DNA from: Aphelenchoides besseyi
Taxonomy: Eukaryota; Nematoda; Chromadorea; Rhabditida; Aphelenchoididae
Assembly (NCBI GenBank): GCA_024699855.1
Contig: JAMPIQ010000002.1
Span: 6,324,001 to 6,388,000, forward strand
Reading direction: 5' to 3'
DNA length: 64,000 nt
The notes below the pieces were generated by a model. That model worked only from the letters and a program-made list of their open reading frames with translations. It was not told the origin of the DNA and searched no databases. Both the position numbers and the translations under genes were made by a program. Positions 1-10,556 of the stretch are shown here, one piece after another. Position 1 is the first letter of the stretch. Each line of letters starts with the position of its first letter.

Positions 1-62
1 GGATGCTGAACGAATTATTCTATCGGTATGTAAATTGAACGTTTTCGTATGTTCGTTTTCAG

Positions 63-494
63 CAACCGTCCAATTTGATTCTGCCGGGATGTAGCAGTCC
101 AACAGCGACTACAGCACGGTCAAGACACGGTAGGGAAAAGTCTTTGCAAGACGTCGAATGTGGAGCTTGAAGGTAGTCGTAGCGGTTCTCCGCGCTCTTC
201 GAGAACCGGATCTCCAGCGCGTGCCAATTCGCCAACTCGTTGTCTTCGGCAAGTTTCAACGCATCTCGAATCGCCAGCTCCAAGTGTCATCAGCATCTTG
301 GACGATATTCCGCGCACACCAAAGAAGCCGCCCGGCAGCGTATTGGATCCATCAAAGTCAGTTGAGATCTAAACTTACCTTTGCGTTTATATTTTAGTCC
401 ATCAGTTCTCGTTGAAGTTTTATTCTTGTCAATTGGAACCGTTGCGTTAGGTGCTGGACTCTTTGTTGTTTACCGACTTCTTCGACGACGTTAA
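63..494 (+). CDS. C-terminal exons of a tail-anchored membrane protein (5' part outside window)
   Basis: The first exon in view follows a TTTTCAG acceptor at about 62. It codes for Ser/Pro/Arg-rich, low-complexity sequence with repeated SGSPRSS/TGSPARAN-like motifs. A short intron (about 359-398, ending TTTTAG) leads to the last exon. That exon reads VLVEVLFLSIGTVALGAGLF and then a short tail ending LLRRR before a TAA stop. This is one hydrophobic helix followed by an Arg cluster at the very C-terminus, the layout of a tail-anchored protein of ER or outer mitochondrial membrane. The reading frame directly after the acceptor runs into a stop near 169. The Ser/Pro-rich frame is a different one, so either a further intron lies between 63 and 180 or there is a one-base sequence error. 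The family is not recognised. Confidence 0.45.
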
Positions 495-900
495 GCTTTT
501 ACCAAACTTTTTTTGTTCATTTGCAACAGCATCTGATCTCACCGGGTTTTTTGGTGCCAATCTTCATCTCTACTTTGCTACTTACGTCGTTGTTAGGATA
601 TTTTGTTTGTTGTTTTGTTGTTATTTCTTTTGAGTTGTACGACGGTCAGATGTTGTTTTGATAGTCATAATGAAAGGTTTAATAGGATCATTTGAAACAG
701 GATTTTTTGTTCGATATCAAACGATACTCTCCGGTTCCACGGTTGGTTCGGGAGTTATGACGTTGTGACTGAATGAAGAAACCGAACTTGCAGCAGCCAA
801 CGAACTTCCGCTCTCACCGCACCAATTCATTCCCATAGGTAGCCATCGTTTCTCATCGTAGTCGTTTATATGAAATCGTTCGTATTGGTCAGCATAGAAT

Positions 901-1870
901 TCAAACAAACAACTGGGCATCAATTCCACTTTCCAGTGATAAGTGCTGAAAGAAATTTGACCAAATTGAGCTTTGAAATCGATCAAGTCCTAATCAACAA
1001 ATTCAACTCTTTGGTAGTTAAAACTAAACGCTTATGTTTTGCAAACTCACTATAAGTCGACGGCCTGTAAATCGGTTCGATTAATACAAATCAAGTTCGA
1101 TTGCATACGTTCAACATGATGAATCGAGTGTAACTTCTAAGTTTTCTTTCGTGAAAACAAATGGAGCTTCTCATTTTCATTACAAGTTTTTCAGTTTCGT
1201 TCGAATTCAAATCTCCCAACAAACTTCCGGAACGTACCAAAATCTGTGCCATACACTTTGAAAGGAAATAAAGTCGCTAATTTAGCTCTTTATACCTGAT
1301 AGTCTTCGTCTTCGTGTGCCTCATCGACGAGCATGTGCAGCGAATCGAAAAGTGGCCGGACCAGTCCCTGCGCCATATAACGATCGATTTGTCTGACCAA
1401 TAGAGTCAAACAGAGTATTCAGAATTGACTTACAGAAAGACCGGCAAGAGCTCAATCAATGTTCGACAATAATTTCTAAACATCCGTCTATCATCCTGTC
1501 GTAGTCCGTAACGATGTTTGTAGTCGTCGAGAATTAGCGAGAGAACTTGCGAGCATAGTTTCATATCACGGCGTTCATCCTGAAATTGCTTTTCAACGTA
1601 GATCGATGTCTGTTGTAGAAAACGTACGTTGTGCGAGTGCGATAGAATTTGTCCGGCTACAAAGCCAAAATTATGATCGGCAAGCCATCTCTGATGCAAA
1701 TGCTCAGCCAAGATCTCGGTACGTGCACTTCTAATCAATGTCGCAAAAGCTTGAACTGCAATTCGAAACTGGTAACGCGAATTTTGAAGCCTTCACCAAC
1801 CGGGAATATCACCTTGAGAGGCCAAATGAGATAAAGAAGAGAGAATGTTACGCAGTTCATCTTCCAACAT
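901..1870 (-). CDS. Small all-helical protein, possibly MIF4G-like
   Basis: Four exons join in phase on the minus strand. A start codon at 1870 opens MLEDELRNILSSL. Exon 2 (about 1777 to 1431) contains LADHNFGFVAGQILSHSHN and ends in LIELLPVF. Exon 3 (about 1392 to 1298) contains RYMAQGLVRPLFDSL and an acidic DEAHEDEDY stretch. A short last exon ends in DAQLFV. The product is about 200 residues, strongly alpha-helical, with no signal peptide or membrane helix. Its size and helical pattern recall single-domain MIF4G proteins (translation or mRNA adaptors), but that is a guess from pattern only. An upstream extension to 2059 is open in the same frame and could be a longer N-terminus. An alternative last exon reading to 717 is also open but does not keep phase. 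Confidence 0.4.
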
Positions 1871-2665
1871 CGTAAACAGGAATCGGAGTTTTTTCACGTG
1901 AACTTTACCAAAATTATTGCTCCGTGATTTGCCGAATGTGACAAGGAAGAAGAAAACGAGACGAGCAGCGGAGGATAACAAACAAGCAGCTGCCTTTGGC
2001 GTGTTTCTGGGATTAGAACAGCGATAAAAACGAATGGTTAGACTCATGCTCACACCCAAACATTAATTAAAAAGGGTCGTCTAGTAGAACAAGCAAAGGA
2101 GAAGAGCAATAAATTTGTAAACGTCTAACCGAAAAGTTTCATTCGATTCAAAAGTTCAAATCTTTTTGTTGTTTCGATTCTTGTTATTGACTTTGTTTTT
2201 GACTTTGTTTTTGCTGATGTTTGCAATCATTTCCGGCTTGGAGAGATTTGTGAGATTGCGCAATTTACTAACCGGAATCCGACTTCTTTTTGACCGTCGA
2301 CTGAACGTCCGCGAAGACCAAGTGAAAGTCACTTCATATCCGTGACCTACCGACTGCGTGTTTCTTTCGCAGATGAAATCGCGTGGAGCGCAAAGCATAG
2401 GAGATGATCCCACTCAAACTCTGTAATTATTGTCGTTACTTCTTTTGCCGCTTTCCCTATTCGCCAACAATCCTCTCTAGACGGTGGTTGTCCGTTTTCA
2501 CTGATCCCCAACGCTCCGGTCAACGATTTTGGTCAACAAAGCGTGCACAAAAAATGCGCGTTTCCGACGCAGAGATTAACATAACGGGTTAATCATAAGT
2601 GTATCTTACTCTCCGGTTATTATATAATTGGGACCTCTACGAACATTGTTTTCCAAATACGAATT

Positions 2666-3762
2666 ATGAAAAAACTGTCAACTTTTTGGTCATTCACTTG
2701 TTTCTTTCTTTTTCTTGAATGTACAAAAACAAGTGCCACTTTCTTCGGTGGTGGTTGCCAATGTGCGCAATCGGCTCCTCGTTGTCCCGTACCGCAGCCG
2801 TGTATTGGGCAGCCGTTTCGACAGAATCAATTCACACCGCCAATCACCGTAAGCTCACTCGATGATAATTCGTTTTCAATTTTGTTGTGCAGATTCAAGG
2901 CCAATGTCCGCCATGTGATTGTTCGGGTTTGGGTCCAATTAGCGGCGGATCGGGGCAAAGTTTCGTTACGGGCGGAATCATACCGCAGTCGGTGGTTGGA
3001 GGCGGGAGTTATGCCATTAGTCCGAGCGGAAACGGTCCGATAATTGGCGTTCCGCCGTTCCAGAATCCCGGCTATGTAAGTGCGAACAATCCGCAGTTTG
3101 CCGGAGGTCCGCAGCTGATAATTCCACAGCAAACGGGTTACGTCAAAGATCGAGGATCAACTCCTCATCCTCATGGAAGACGTAAGTTTAAGACTCTTCA
3201 AACTGTCAATAAGCCGATTCAGATATAGGAAGAAACAGTTTGAGTGGCGATGACGATGTTTACGATGAAGTGATTCCAACACCCGGTAGTCAAGCAGCCG
3301 ATATCTCCGTTGACTCAAAGAAACTCGTACCATACAACGATGTTTATATCAAAAGAAATCGTTTCCTACGACAGTTACGAGTAAGTTTAGGATCTATACG
3401 AAAACGAACTGTCTTTAAAGAATCGAGCTCTTCGTCAATTCTCAGCAAAATCGCTAACCGATTCGATGCCACAAATGGAAGAGGACTCGTATCAACCTTC
3501 TGTTTGTAACAACGAACGTCTTGGACATATAATGAGCAATGTAAATTAAGAACTAATTTGTTCGTACTAATAGGAATTTCAGGCTATGGTTGAAGACTTG
3601 TCGGTTTCAAAGAAGATGGTTCGAAAAGCAGCAGAATTGGCATTTGATGGGCGAAAATTCGACGTGTTATGTGCGAGTGGTGAATTCAGCTATTCAGTCT
3701 ACGCAAAAGTTTTTTGTGAAGCGACTCGTGACAACGTTACTTGTTTTGCCTTTATGGTCTAA
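2666..3762 (+). CDS. Secreted protein with nematode ground-like domain
   Basis: Five exons (2666-2848, 2893-3181, 3229-3380, 3421-3540, 3583-3762) join in phase. The product starts with a signal peptide (MKKLSTFWSFTCFFLFLECT). A Cys/Pro-rich segment follows (GGGCQCAQSAPRCPVPQPC), then a Gly/Pro/Asn-rich middle. The C-terminal 80 or so residues are a ground-like domain. It has the first Cys in PSVCNNERL, a helix with KKMVRKAAELAF, and the closing FDVLCASGEFSYSV and FCEATRDNVTCFAF. This domain belongs to the nematode hedgehog-related group; such proteins are secreted by epidermis and other cuticle-facing cells. They are thought to act in cuticle or extracellular matrix rather than hedgehog signalling. 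An AATAAA lies about 100 bases past the stop. The gene is convergent with STI1, whose stop is 165 bases away. Confidence 0.88.
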
Positions 3763-3926
3763 CATTAATAAGCTTTCTATGGCAACGCTTAGAACTCCTC
3801 GTAATCAAGCTTCACGATTTGCTGACAATGCAAATTGTCTCGTACATTTTTATTTAGTAGATAAATAAAACAATTGATTAAAACCAAACAAGCAGATTAA
3901 TGATCTTATGAATGTATTATTGACGG

Positions 3927-5189
3927 TTATTTGAAGCCAATGATTCCAGCATCCTTCAATGTCATAATCTTACGAAATATAGCCGGATCACGCATATGTT
4001 CCTGGAAGAACGAGTTTTTTGGTTTTGATTTTAGGTCTGATTTGCCAAAATAAAACTGTTAAAACAACTGTACCTGCGCAGCTTGAGGATTTTGACTCAT
4101 TTGCTCGAGAAGTAGACGCATTGACGGATCACGAAGAATCTCTTGAACAGCAGGATCCTGAAGAGCTTGTTCTTTGGATTTCTCCGAAGTTGGATCGTTG
4201 TTCTTCGAACAAGCACGAATTCCTTCAATTGCTTCGGCGTTGCTGGGATCGATCATCATAACCTCTTCGTAGGCCTTCTGTGCACGTCCGTATTCATGCA
4301 TTGCCTGAAGAGCGGCGCCCTTACGAAGATAAGCTTTGACTGAAAAACAACAAGTTAAAAAGATATTGCGAGATTTCAAAACTCACCGAAAGTCGGTTCC
4401 TTTTTGATGCAGGTGTCACAATCATCAATTGCTCGTTGGAATTCGAGTAACTGAAATTAGAAATGATCAGATCTCTGAAGTTGATTGTATTATACCTTAA
4501 TCAAACAGGCAGCACGATTGGCGTACAGAACATGATTGTCGGGATTACGTTTAATTGCTTCGGTATAATGTTTCATGGCCAATGGATAGTCGCCCTTTTT
4601 GAAAGCATCGTTTCCTTTAGCCTTCTCTTCTTCACTTAATTCGGGATTGATGTACGCGGCTCGTTCGGCATCCGCCAATTCCTTCTCCAATTGTTTGTGC
4701 TTCTTAACGATTTCGTTGTCACGATGTTCGGAAAGCGATTTGCCGAAGTAGAAGAGTGCTTGTTTCTTGTCGTCTTTTTTCAAGTACGCGTTAGCAATTC
4801 GGGCATAAGCTCTAAATGACACGACTTCAACTCAAACAAACATCGGTGCAGAACTTACTTGGCAACAAGGGTGAAATCGGCGCGATGTTCTCGAGCAATT
4901 TCAACCGCTTTTTCGCACAATTCAATACACTCGTCGAATTTGCCTTCTTCGAAAAAACACGCTTAAATTCAAAAGAGTTTGTTTTCATAATCAAGTCTCG
5001 AAGCTACCGGCTTTGTTGTTGTAGAACGTAATGTTCGTGGCATCAAGCTCGATGGCTTTGTCGTAGTGCTGATGCGCGGTCGCAAAATCTCGTTTCTTGT
5101 ACGCTTCGTTACCCAAATTCTTCTCAGCGATAGCCTAGAAAATAAAAACAGTTGCATTGATCGAACGGTTATCTTACCTCGTCAGACAT
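3927..5189 (-). CDS. sti-1: STI1/HOP Hsp70-Hsp90 organising co-chaperone, short nematode form
   Basis: The first exon codes only MSDE (5178-5189). The next opens with a TPR repeat containing [20 protein letters not shown], matching TPR2A of STI1. A second TPR block follows after the [20 protein letters not shown] linker. The C-terminus is a DP2-type domain ([20 protein letters not shown]) that ends in DAGIIGFK. About 320 residues in all. The TPR1 and DP1 blocks of yeast and mammalian HOP are absent, as known for C. elegans STI-1. In the family, TPR2A binds the MEEVD tail of Hsp90 and the protein tunes client transfer and the Hsp90 ATPase in the cytosol. The basic clamp residues of TPR2A appear to be present (the KNLGNEAYK start). 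Coding exons are separated by introns of about 45 bases. Confidence 0.92.
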
Positions 5190-5451
5190 TTTTACTTCCA
5201 GTCAACTGATGTGCTGATAATGAAAGTGAAGAACAGAAAGTGAAACTTAAAAACTGAAAGTCTCGAACTTTCTTGTAGGAACGCGAACTGTTGAGCACAA
5301 ACGCGCTCTTTCTTTCCCAATGCTGTCAAGTCTTTCTCTTCAATGTTTGCTGTGACCATTGGTTGAACGTTTATTCACCATTCTTTCGTTATTTCCACTT
5401 AAATCGAATCAGGTAGACGTACATGTTTTATACCGCAACCATAGTTATACT

Positions 5452-5796
5452 ATGAAAAAGACAAGTAGGGCGACTAGCCGATTAGTATTGGCACCTAAAC
5501 GTATATCGAGAAAAGCGATAGACCGGAGTAGTGAAACGGAAAGAAGACCCGTGAGTTAAACCAATTCGTTTATATCAAAGTGAATCTGAACGGCAATGAA
5601 TACGATTCATAGAACTCAAAAGGCATACAAATTGTCCCGAATAGCGAAGAGATTGAGCAAATTCGTAAATGATTATGATCTAAAGGAACAATTCAAATCG
5701 GAAGACTATCGATCGTATCGGCAGGAAAGTGAAGACATTCGGGAAAAGCTCTCATGTTCTCGATGTAATAAGCAAATTCTTGGACTGCTAACCTAA
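5452..5796 (+). CDS. Possible small basic protein
   Basis: An ATG at 5452 opens a basic frame (MKKTSRATSRLVLAPKR) that reaches a GTGAGT donor near 5550. A second open stretch (5596-5796) is Lys/Arg/Glu-rich and ends with a CSRCNKQILGLLT tail containing one CxxC pair. How the two parts join is unclear, because no good acceptor keeps both in frame. The 3' end overlaps the end of VPS54 on the other strand by four bases. The family is not recognised. It may be two unrelated spurious frames. Confidence 0.25.
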
Positions 5797-8700
5797 ATCT
5801 CCCGCATAATATCAAAAATAAGCTCAAATACAAACCCGTAGTTTAATGAATCGTGCGGTGTGATTTGACGTCTGATCATGTGTTGGGCCAATTGAACTTT
5901 GAATTGCGCATGAATTCGATGTAACATTTCGGTTGTGACAGTTGGTGGTTGTACGGCTGCAAAACCGTTGTAAAATTTTCCAATCTGTCGAACAACGTGT
6001 TGGAAAGCCGTTGACGGGATTCCGGATTTAAGATCCCACTAAAATCAAGATGTAAACGGATCAATCCTCGTTCACTTACTTGATTTAGACCGGTGGTTAA
6101 GTGTTGATCTACGACGGCAATTAGTTTGTTTGCAATTTCTTCAATATGATCGTTATAATCTCGAATTGTTGTGTCGAAGTGTCGTCCGTAGTTTACATCT
6201 CGTTCAGGCATCGCAGCAAGAAACTGTCGTTTAACTACGGGAATGAATTTCACAATTAACTGCAAACAACGAGAAGCCAATGCCAAAGTTTTTACACTAA
6301 TCGTTTTCAGTCCAACCAATTGAAGTGCACCAGCACCGAGAATCAGCTGGCAAGTACGTGAGTTGAAGCTTTTGAGTAAAGCAATTAAGTGCATCAAGAG
6401 TTCAGGAGTGCATTGCGGAAACTGAGCAACCATATTGCAATATTGGGCCATCATATGTAATAAGAGATAAGCTGCTCTGCAATTCAGTCATTAAAGCGAA
6501 TTATCTCGATTGAAAATTACCGAACAGCCACGAAGTTCTCATCACCAATAACAAGACGTTCTGATGTAGCAATCGGCTTGTTAGATATAAGAGATGTTGG
6601 TTCGGGAGTCGTGCGACTGTCCGATGTTCCTGTTGAAGTGCCATCGTCCCAATCTTCGTCGGCCAAATGTAAATCTCCCGTTCTTGCGAATTCATCAGCC
6701 AAATGTTGTAACTCAGCCGAAGGATTAGCTATTTTCCACTGCTCATGATCAAGAGTAAGACTGAAAACACAATTGTAATGAAGAGCATCCAATACAAACC
6801 TAAGACGTTCAGCACAAGTGTCGTGAAATGATTTGACGAACTTCAAAGTTTGAATTTTAATGGCCGCAATCAACGGCGATCGTTGTGGAGTGAGTGCGCT
6901 TTGAGAGTCGTCATTCAATGATAGTGGCGATTCAGGACGAACAAGATGACGACATCGGGAAATAAAATTCCGAACCAAACTCTCGAATTGTATGAAATTT
7001 TCCGGAGAACAACGTTCTAGAAATTTGTCCTAAAGACGCTCATTCACAGAATAAAACTGCTTTAGAACCTACACGATACTTCGTTGTTAATCGCTTTGAT
7101 ATCCGTTCCTCTGCACTCCAAATTGTATGATCAATTAAGTACGGAACAACAGTTTTCAGTTGCGCCAATGTTCTACATGGAAGTGACAGAAATGAGTGCA
7201 TTGCCGATTTATTTTTCACTGAAGATGTTGTTTCGTCCTGAGCTTTTGTCTGTGCTTCTACACCAGCACTCGAAACAGTCGATTCTTTATGGTTAATGTC
7301 ACCATTCGACGCTGTAGTTGAATTGACCGACTTGATTTCACCATTTTTGGGTATTGATCCATTCATATGAATAGAATGGTCACTTGTATCTGCGGCCTCA
7401 GAAGTGCTGGTTTCGAGTTCCGAGTCTTCTTTCTCTTCATCAATTTCTTCGGTTTCCACACCAAGCGGATTGTTGTTCGTGCTCATATCCAAGGAGGCAA
7501 ACGACATTGCCGAGCTTATTGCAAGAACACCGTTCGATGCAATCGCTTCGTCTGTCTCTTCGATGTTTGATGATCGAAACCGATGAAGTCGTTCAACTCT
7601 ATCGATGTTCTCGAAGATCATGTTTTGAATGCTCAGAATTCGACAACAGAAAAAGAACAGTGAGTCGAAGACCGCAGACAACGTGCCCAACCACTGAACG
7701 AAACTCATTTTTCTCATTTGCTCACTCAGACTCAATGATGGATCGTAATCAGGTATCATTGCTTCGCATTCAACTAATCGATTCTTCACAATCTAAAGCG
7801 CCTAATTAACAATATTTCTTACTGATACTCACCTGTCGGATTATGTTTTTTATTGCTTCAACGATTTCATTTCGTAAAACTTCGACAAACTTGAATTCTT
7901 CGCAACGTAAAAGTCCATGAATCACTGGTTCCAAGGCTACTTCTTGATATGCACAATCCATTTCCCGTTCGATTGGACGTCCAAATTCTCGTTGAATGAG
8001 TGTAACGAACTCTTCCAACAACATTTTCCCAATCGCTCGATGTAATTCGTTGAGTTGACTGTTTAGATGTCTGAAAGATTATATTGGAAGGTAATTTTAG
8101 TTTTGTCTAACCGAAAACAAACGACTCCTTTTAATTCAGAACTTAGAACTTCTTGAGCGGTTTCAATGCACTCGAGAGCACGTGGAAAGTCGTTTTGATT
8201 CAGAAGCATTTGAACGGTGGTCTGAGCATCGCGTAAACAAGCAATGTCTTCCAATCGTTGAAGAAGTTTACGGCGATTCTCTCGTGCGTGTTGTAACTGA
8301 AGGATGTGACGTGAACGATCGTGAACTCTCGTTTGAACGGTTGTTAAGTTACTTCTGAAAGCTCAGTGGTTAGAGTGATCATTGAATATTCTCTTGCCGT
8401 ATTTCTTGCACTGCGCTTAGTGTTGATTTCAAGTCACGGTTTAACGATCCATACGAATTGACTGTCTTCCAGAACTCTTCGCTTTTATTTTCCAATTGGT
8501 GATTAAGCAGAGCGCTGACAACATCGTCGTAAAGCTCCAGTCGATTCTGCAATGCGTGATACGAACGAAACATTCGACCCTCGGTTGCATCTGTCGGTAG
8601 TTGATGCTAAAAAATAGTCTTATGACGGTACACGAGCTTTCAAGTTACTTGCGAACTGTGAGACGAAACCAACGACGAGGTACTTGGCACCCGCGACAAC

Positions 8701-9227
8701 GAGTTTGCTGTGTCGGGACGCGAAGAAATTGATCCGGCTAATGAACGTCGAAGTTCTGTTTCGGACACAATTCGATCATGATCACCATCCAATGGCTCAA
8801 GGAATACCGCTTCAAAAGTGTTCGGATCACGTAGTGAAAAGTCGTTGGTTAGAAACAACTAAAACAAATTTCTCAGTTATTTCAAAGTTAACTCACCGCT
8901 GGTACGTCGTCAATTGTGAATCTGGACTGATCGCCGTGAAATGCGAGGGCTCGCTTGAGAGCCTTTTTGGACTTAAGATATTGTTTGTGCTTCTGAAATC
9001 GAGATGATGATGTCGGTCATGATCAACAAACGAACTTTTGCAGTCGTTGCCAAATAGTGTCGAAACTCCTCATTTCCGATTTTTGGAATGCTGGAAGCCG
9101 TTGGAACAGATGATCGTGGAGCATATTGTTCGCCCCAGTGTCGAGTAAAAAACACCTGGGTGTCATAACGCGTACGTCGAGGATCATTGAGAACAGAGGA
9201 AAGATTTTGTGTGAAACTGAAATGCAT
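5793..9227 (-). CDS. vps-54: VPS54, GARP complex subunit
   Basis: About ten exons on the minus strand, start ATG at 9227 (MHFSFTQNLSSVLNDPRRTR). The N-terminal part has the VPS54 signature: FFTRHWGEQYAP, then a segment around DPNTFEAVFLEPL, a coiled-coil block (HDRSRHILQLQHARENRRKL) and DIACLRDAQTTVQMLLNQND. The middle holds helical rod repeats (MSFVQWLGTLSAVFDSLFF) with an acidic Ser/Thr-rich insert near 7250-7560. The last exon, read in the frame giving SGIPSTAFQHVVRQIGKFYN and ending LIFDIMREI, matches the VPS54 C-terminal helical domain that contacts endosomes. GARP tethers endosome-derived vesicles at the trans-Golgi together with VPS51, VPS52 and VPS53. Length is near 950 residues, normal for the family. 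Long antisense open frames across it are shadows. Confidence 0.85.
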
Positions 9228-9602
9228 GGATTAAACTAAATGATAGTAGGATTGTACAGTTGATATGCATAAGTTTAGGTATACGTTCGTAAAATAGATG
9301 AGATCAGCTTTTTTGGTTTCGATTTGATCGTGTAATTATTTTGTCGAATTGACTTTTAATTCTTTTCAGTTGGCGACGTGCTTCGACTAATTGGCTTCAA
9401 TTACTTGTTCGAAAAAGTTTTTGTTTTACATTTGATGTCTAAACCACGAGCAATTTGCAAGCAGCAATGTTCAATCGCTTCTCTTGTCTACAAGATTAAG
9501 ACCGAATAATAGAAAGCAATCCTCAAATTGACATCGAACTTGTTGGACGTCAGCAGTTGTGACCATCGGACCAATGGATGGAAAGGAGACTCAAACTGAA
9601 TG

Positions 9603-9929
9603 CTAAACTTTTAGCCACACGATCGCAATTAGTCGCACGATCATTAATCTTCTTTCAGTTGGCTCATGAATTCGACGGCCACTGCGGTTTTTGCAAAAGA
9701 AGAACACTCCGGACAGCTGCAGCACATGGTCCATCTTTCCACCCTCAATTTTGATTTTGGCGCGATGAATGCGATCAGTTTCGTACAGTTTTCGTTCCGT
9801 CTTTTTGCACGTCAAACGGATCCACTCATATGTGACAGCTCGTTGTGATCGTAGATTAAACTCGTTGTCGTCAAAAGAAACAAAAACAAAATTGTTATCC
9901 GAGCTCTTACTGGGAAGTAGAAACCTCAT
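9603..9929 (-). CDS. Unidentified open frame, 108 residues
   Basis: A single uninterrupted minus-strand frame starts at 9929 (MRFLLPSKSSDNNFVFVSFD) and ends at 9603. It is charged and soluble-looking (TCKKTERKLYETDRIHRAKI), with a hydrophobic stretch VFFFCKNRSGRR in the middle. Composition looks more coding than the surrounding AT-rich sequence. I recognise no domain. It lies between VPS54 and the broken frame at 10137-10480 and could be an exon of a larger minus-strand gene with that frame. Confidence 0.3.
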   Translation of the reverse strand: MRFLLPSKSSDNNFVFVSFDDNEFNLRSQRAVTYEWIRLTCKKTERKLYETDRIHRAKIKIEGGKMDHVLQLSGVFFFCKNRSGRRIHEPTERRLMIVRLIAIVWLKV

Positions 9930-10136
9930 TTGCTGGTGTACGGTAACAACTTTTTGCGTTCGATTGGCATGTAAGAAGCATGATTGCGAAAATGAAGAAC
10001 ATTGTCCAATGACTTTTTTATTCGATTTCTGTGAACATGTAAATGCTTATTACACAAGATTTAAGGTGAAATTTTATGATCTGAAAGCGGAACTAAATTG
10101 CAGACGACATTAGGGATTGAATGGTTTGAGTGGCGA

Positions 10137-10480
10137 TCAAGCATTCATCCTCCCTCGTATCTGTTCAATTAGTTCGTCTCGAATGTGTGGACTCAAAAAT
10201 CGCCGACCCAACTGTTCACTGAGCCAAAAGTCCATTCGCTCGCAAGCAGTTGAATTCGATCCCTTCAAAGAGGTTTTTCAAAACATTGCGTTCCGCTGAC
10301 AACTTTTTAATTGTACGAACATCGTCTTATAACTTAAAACTAACACGTCACATGTTTACACAATTTTGGTCGATACGCTCAGTTTTGACTTCTAGAAGTT
10401 TGCCATTATCAATTCGATACAGTAAGCGTGTATTTTTGATTGACTTATTGATTTGACTTCGCGAACTCCACTAATAAACG
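10137..10480 (-). pseudogene. Unidentified coding exons with an apparent frameshift
   Basis: On the minus strand one exon gives TRLLYRIDNGKLLEVKTERI. A short intron (about 10315-10350) follows, then an exon starting DDVRTIKKLSAERNVLKNLF. That frame should continue past EGIEFN but hits a stop. A different frame, beginning within the same bases, gives ERMDFWLSEQLGRRFLSPHI, then RDELIEQIRGRMNA and a stop, and looks equally coding. One extra or missing base near 10240-10265 would join them. Either the sequence has an indel error or this is a recently broken gene. No family is recognised. It is divergent from the DEG/ENaC gene that starts 77 bases away. Confidence 0.35.
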
Positions 10481-10556
10481 TTATTTTGCAACCGACATTA
10501 CTGTTGTTTCTTAGCTAAAGATAATTTGAAAGCTTTTGGTTTGAGAGATAACTACG

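Noticed and set aside
7384..7809. A 141-codon plus-strand open frame
   Set aside because: It is antisense to VPS54 coding exons that have clear family sequence, so it is a shadow frame.
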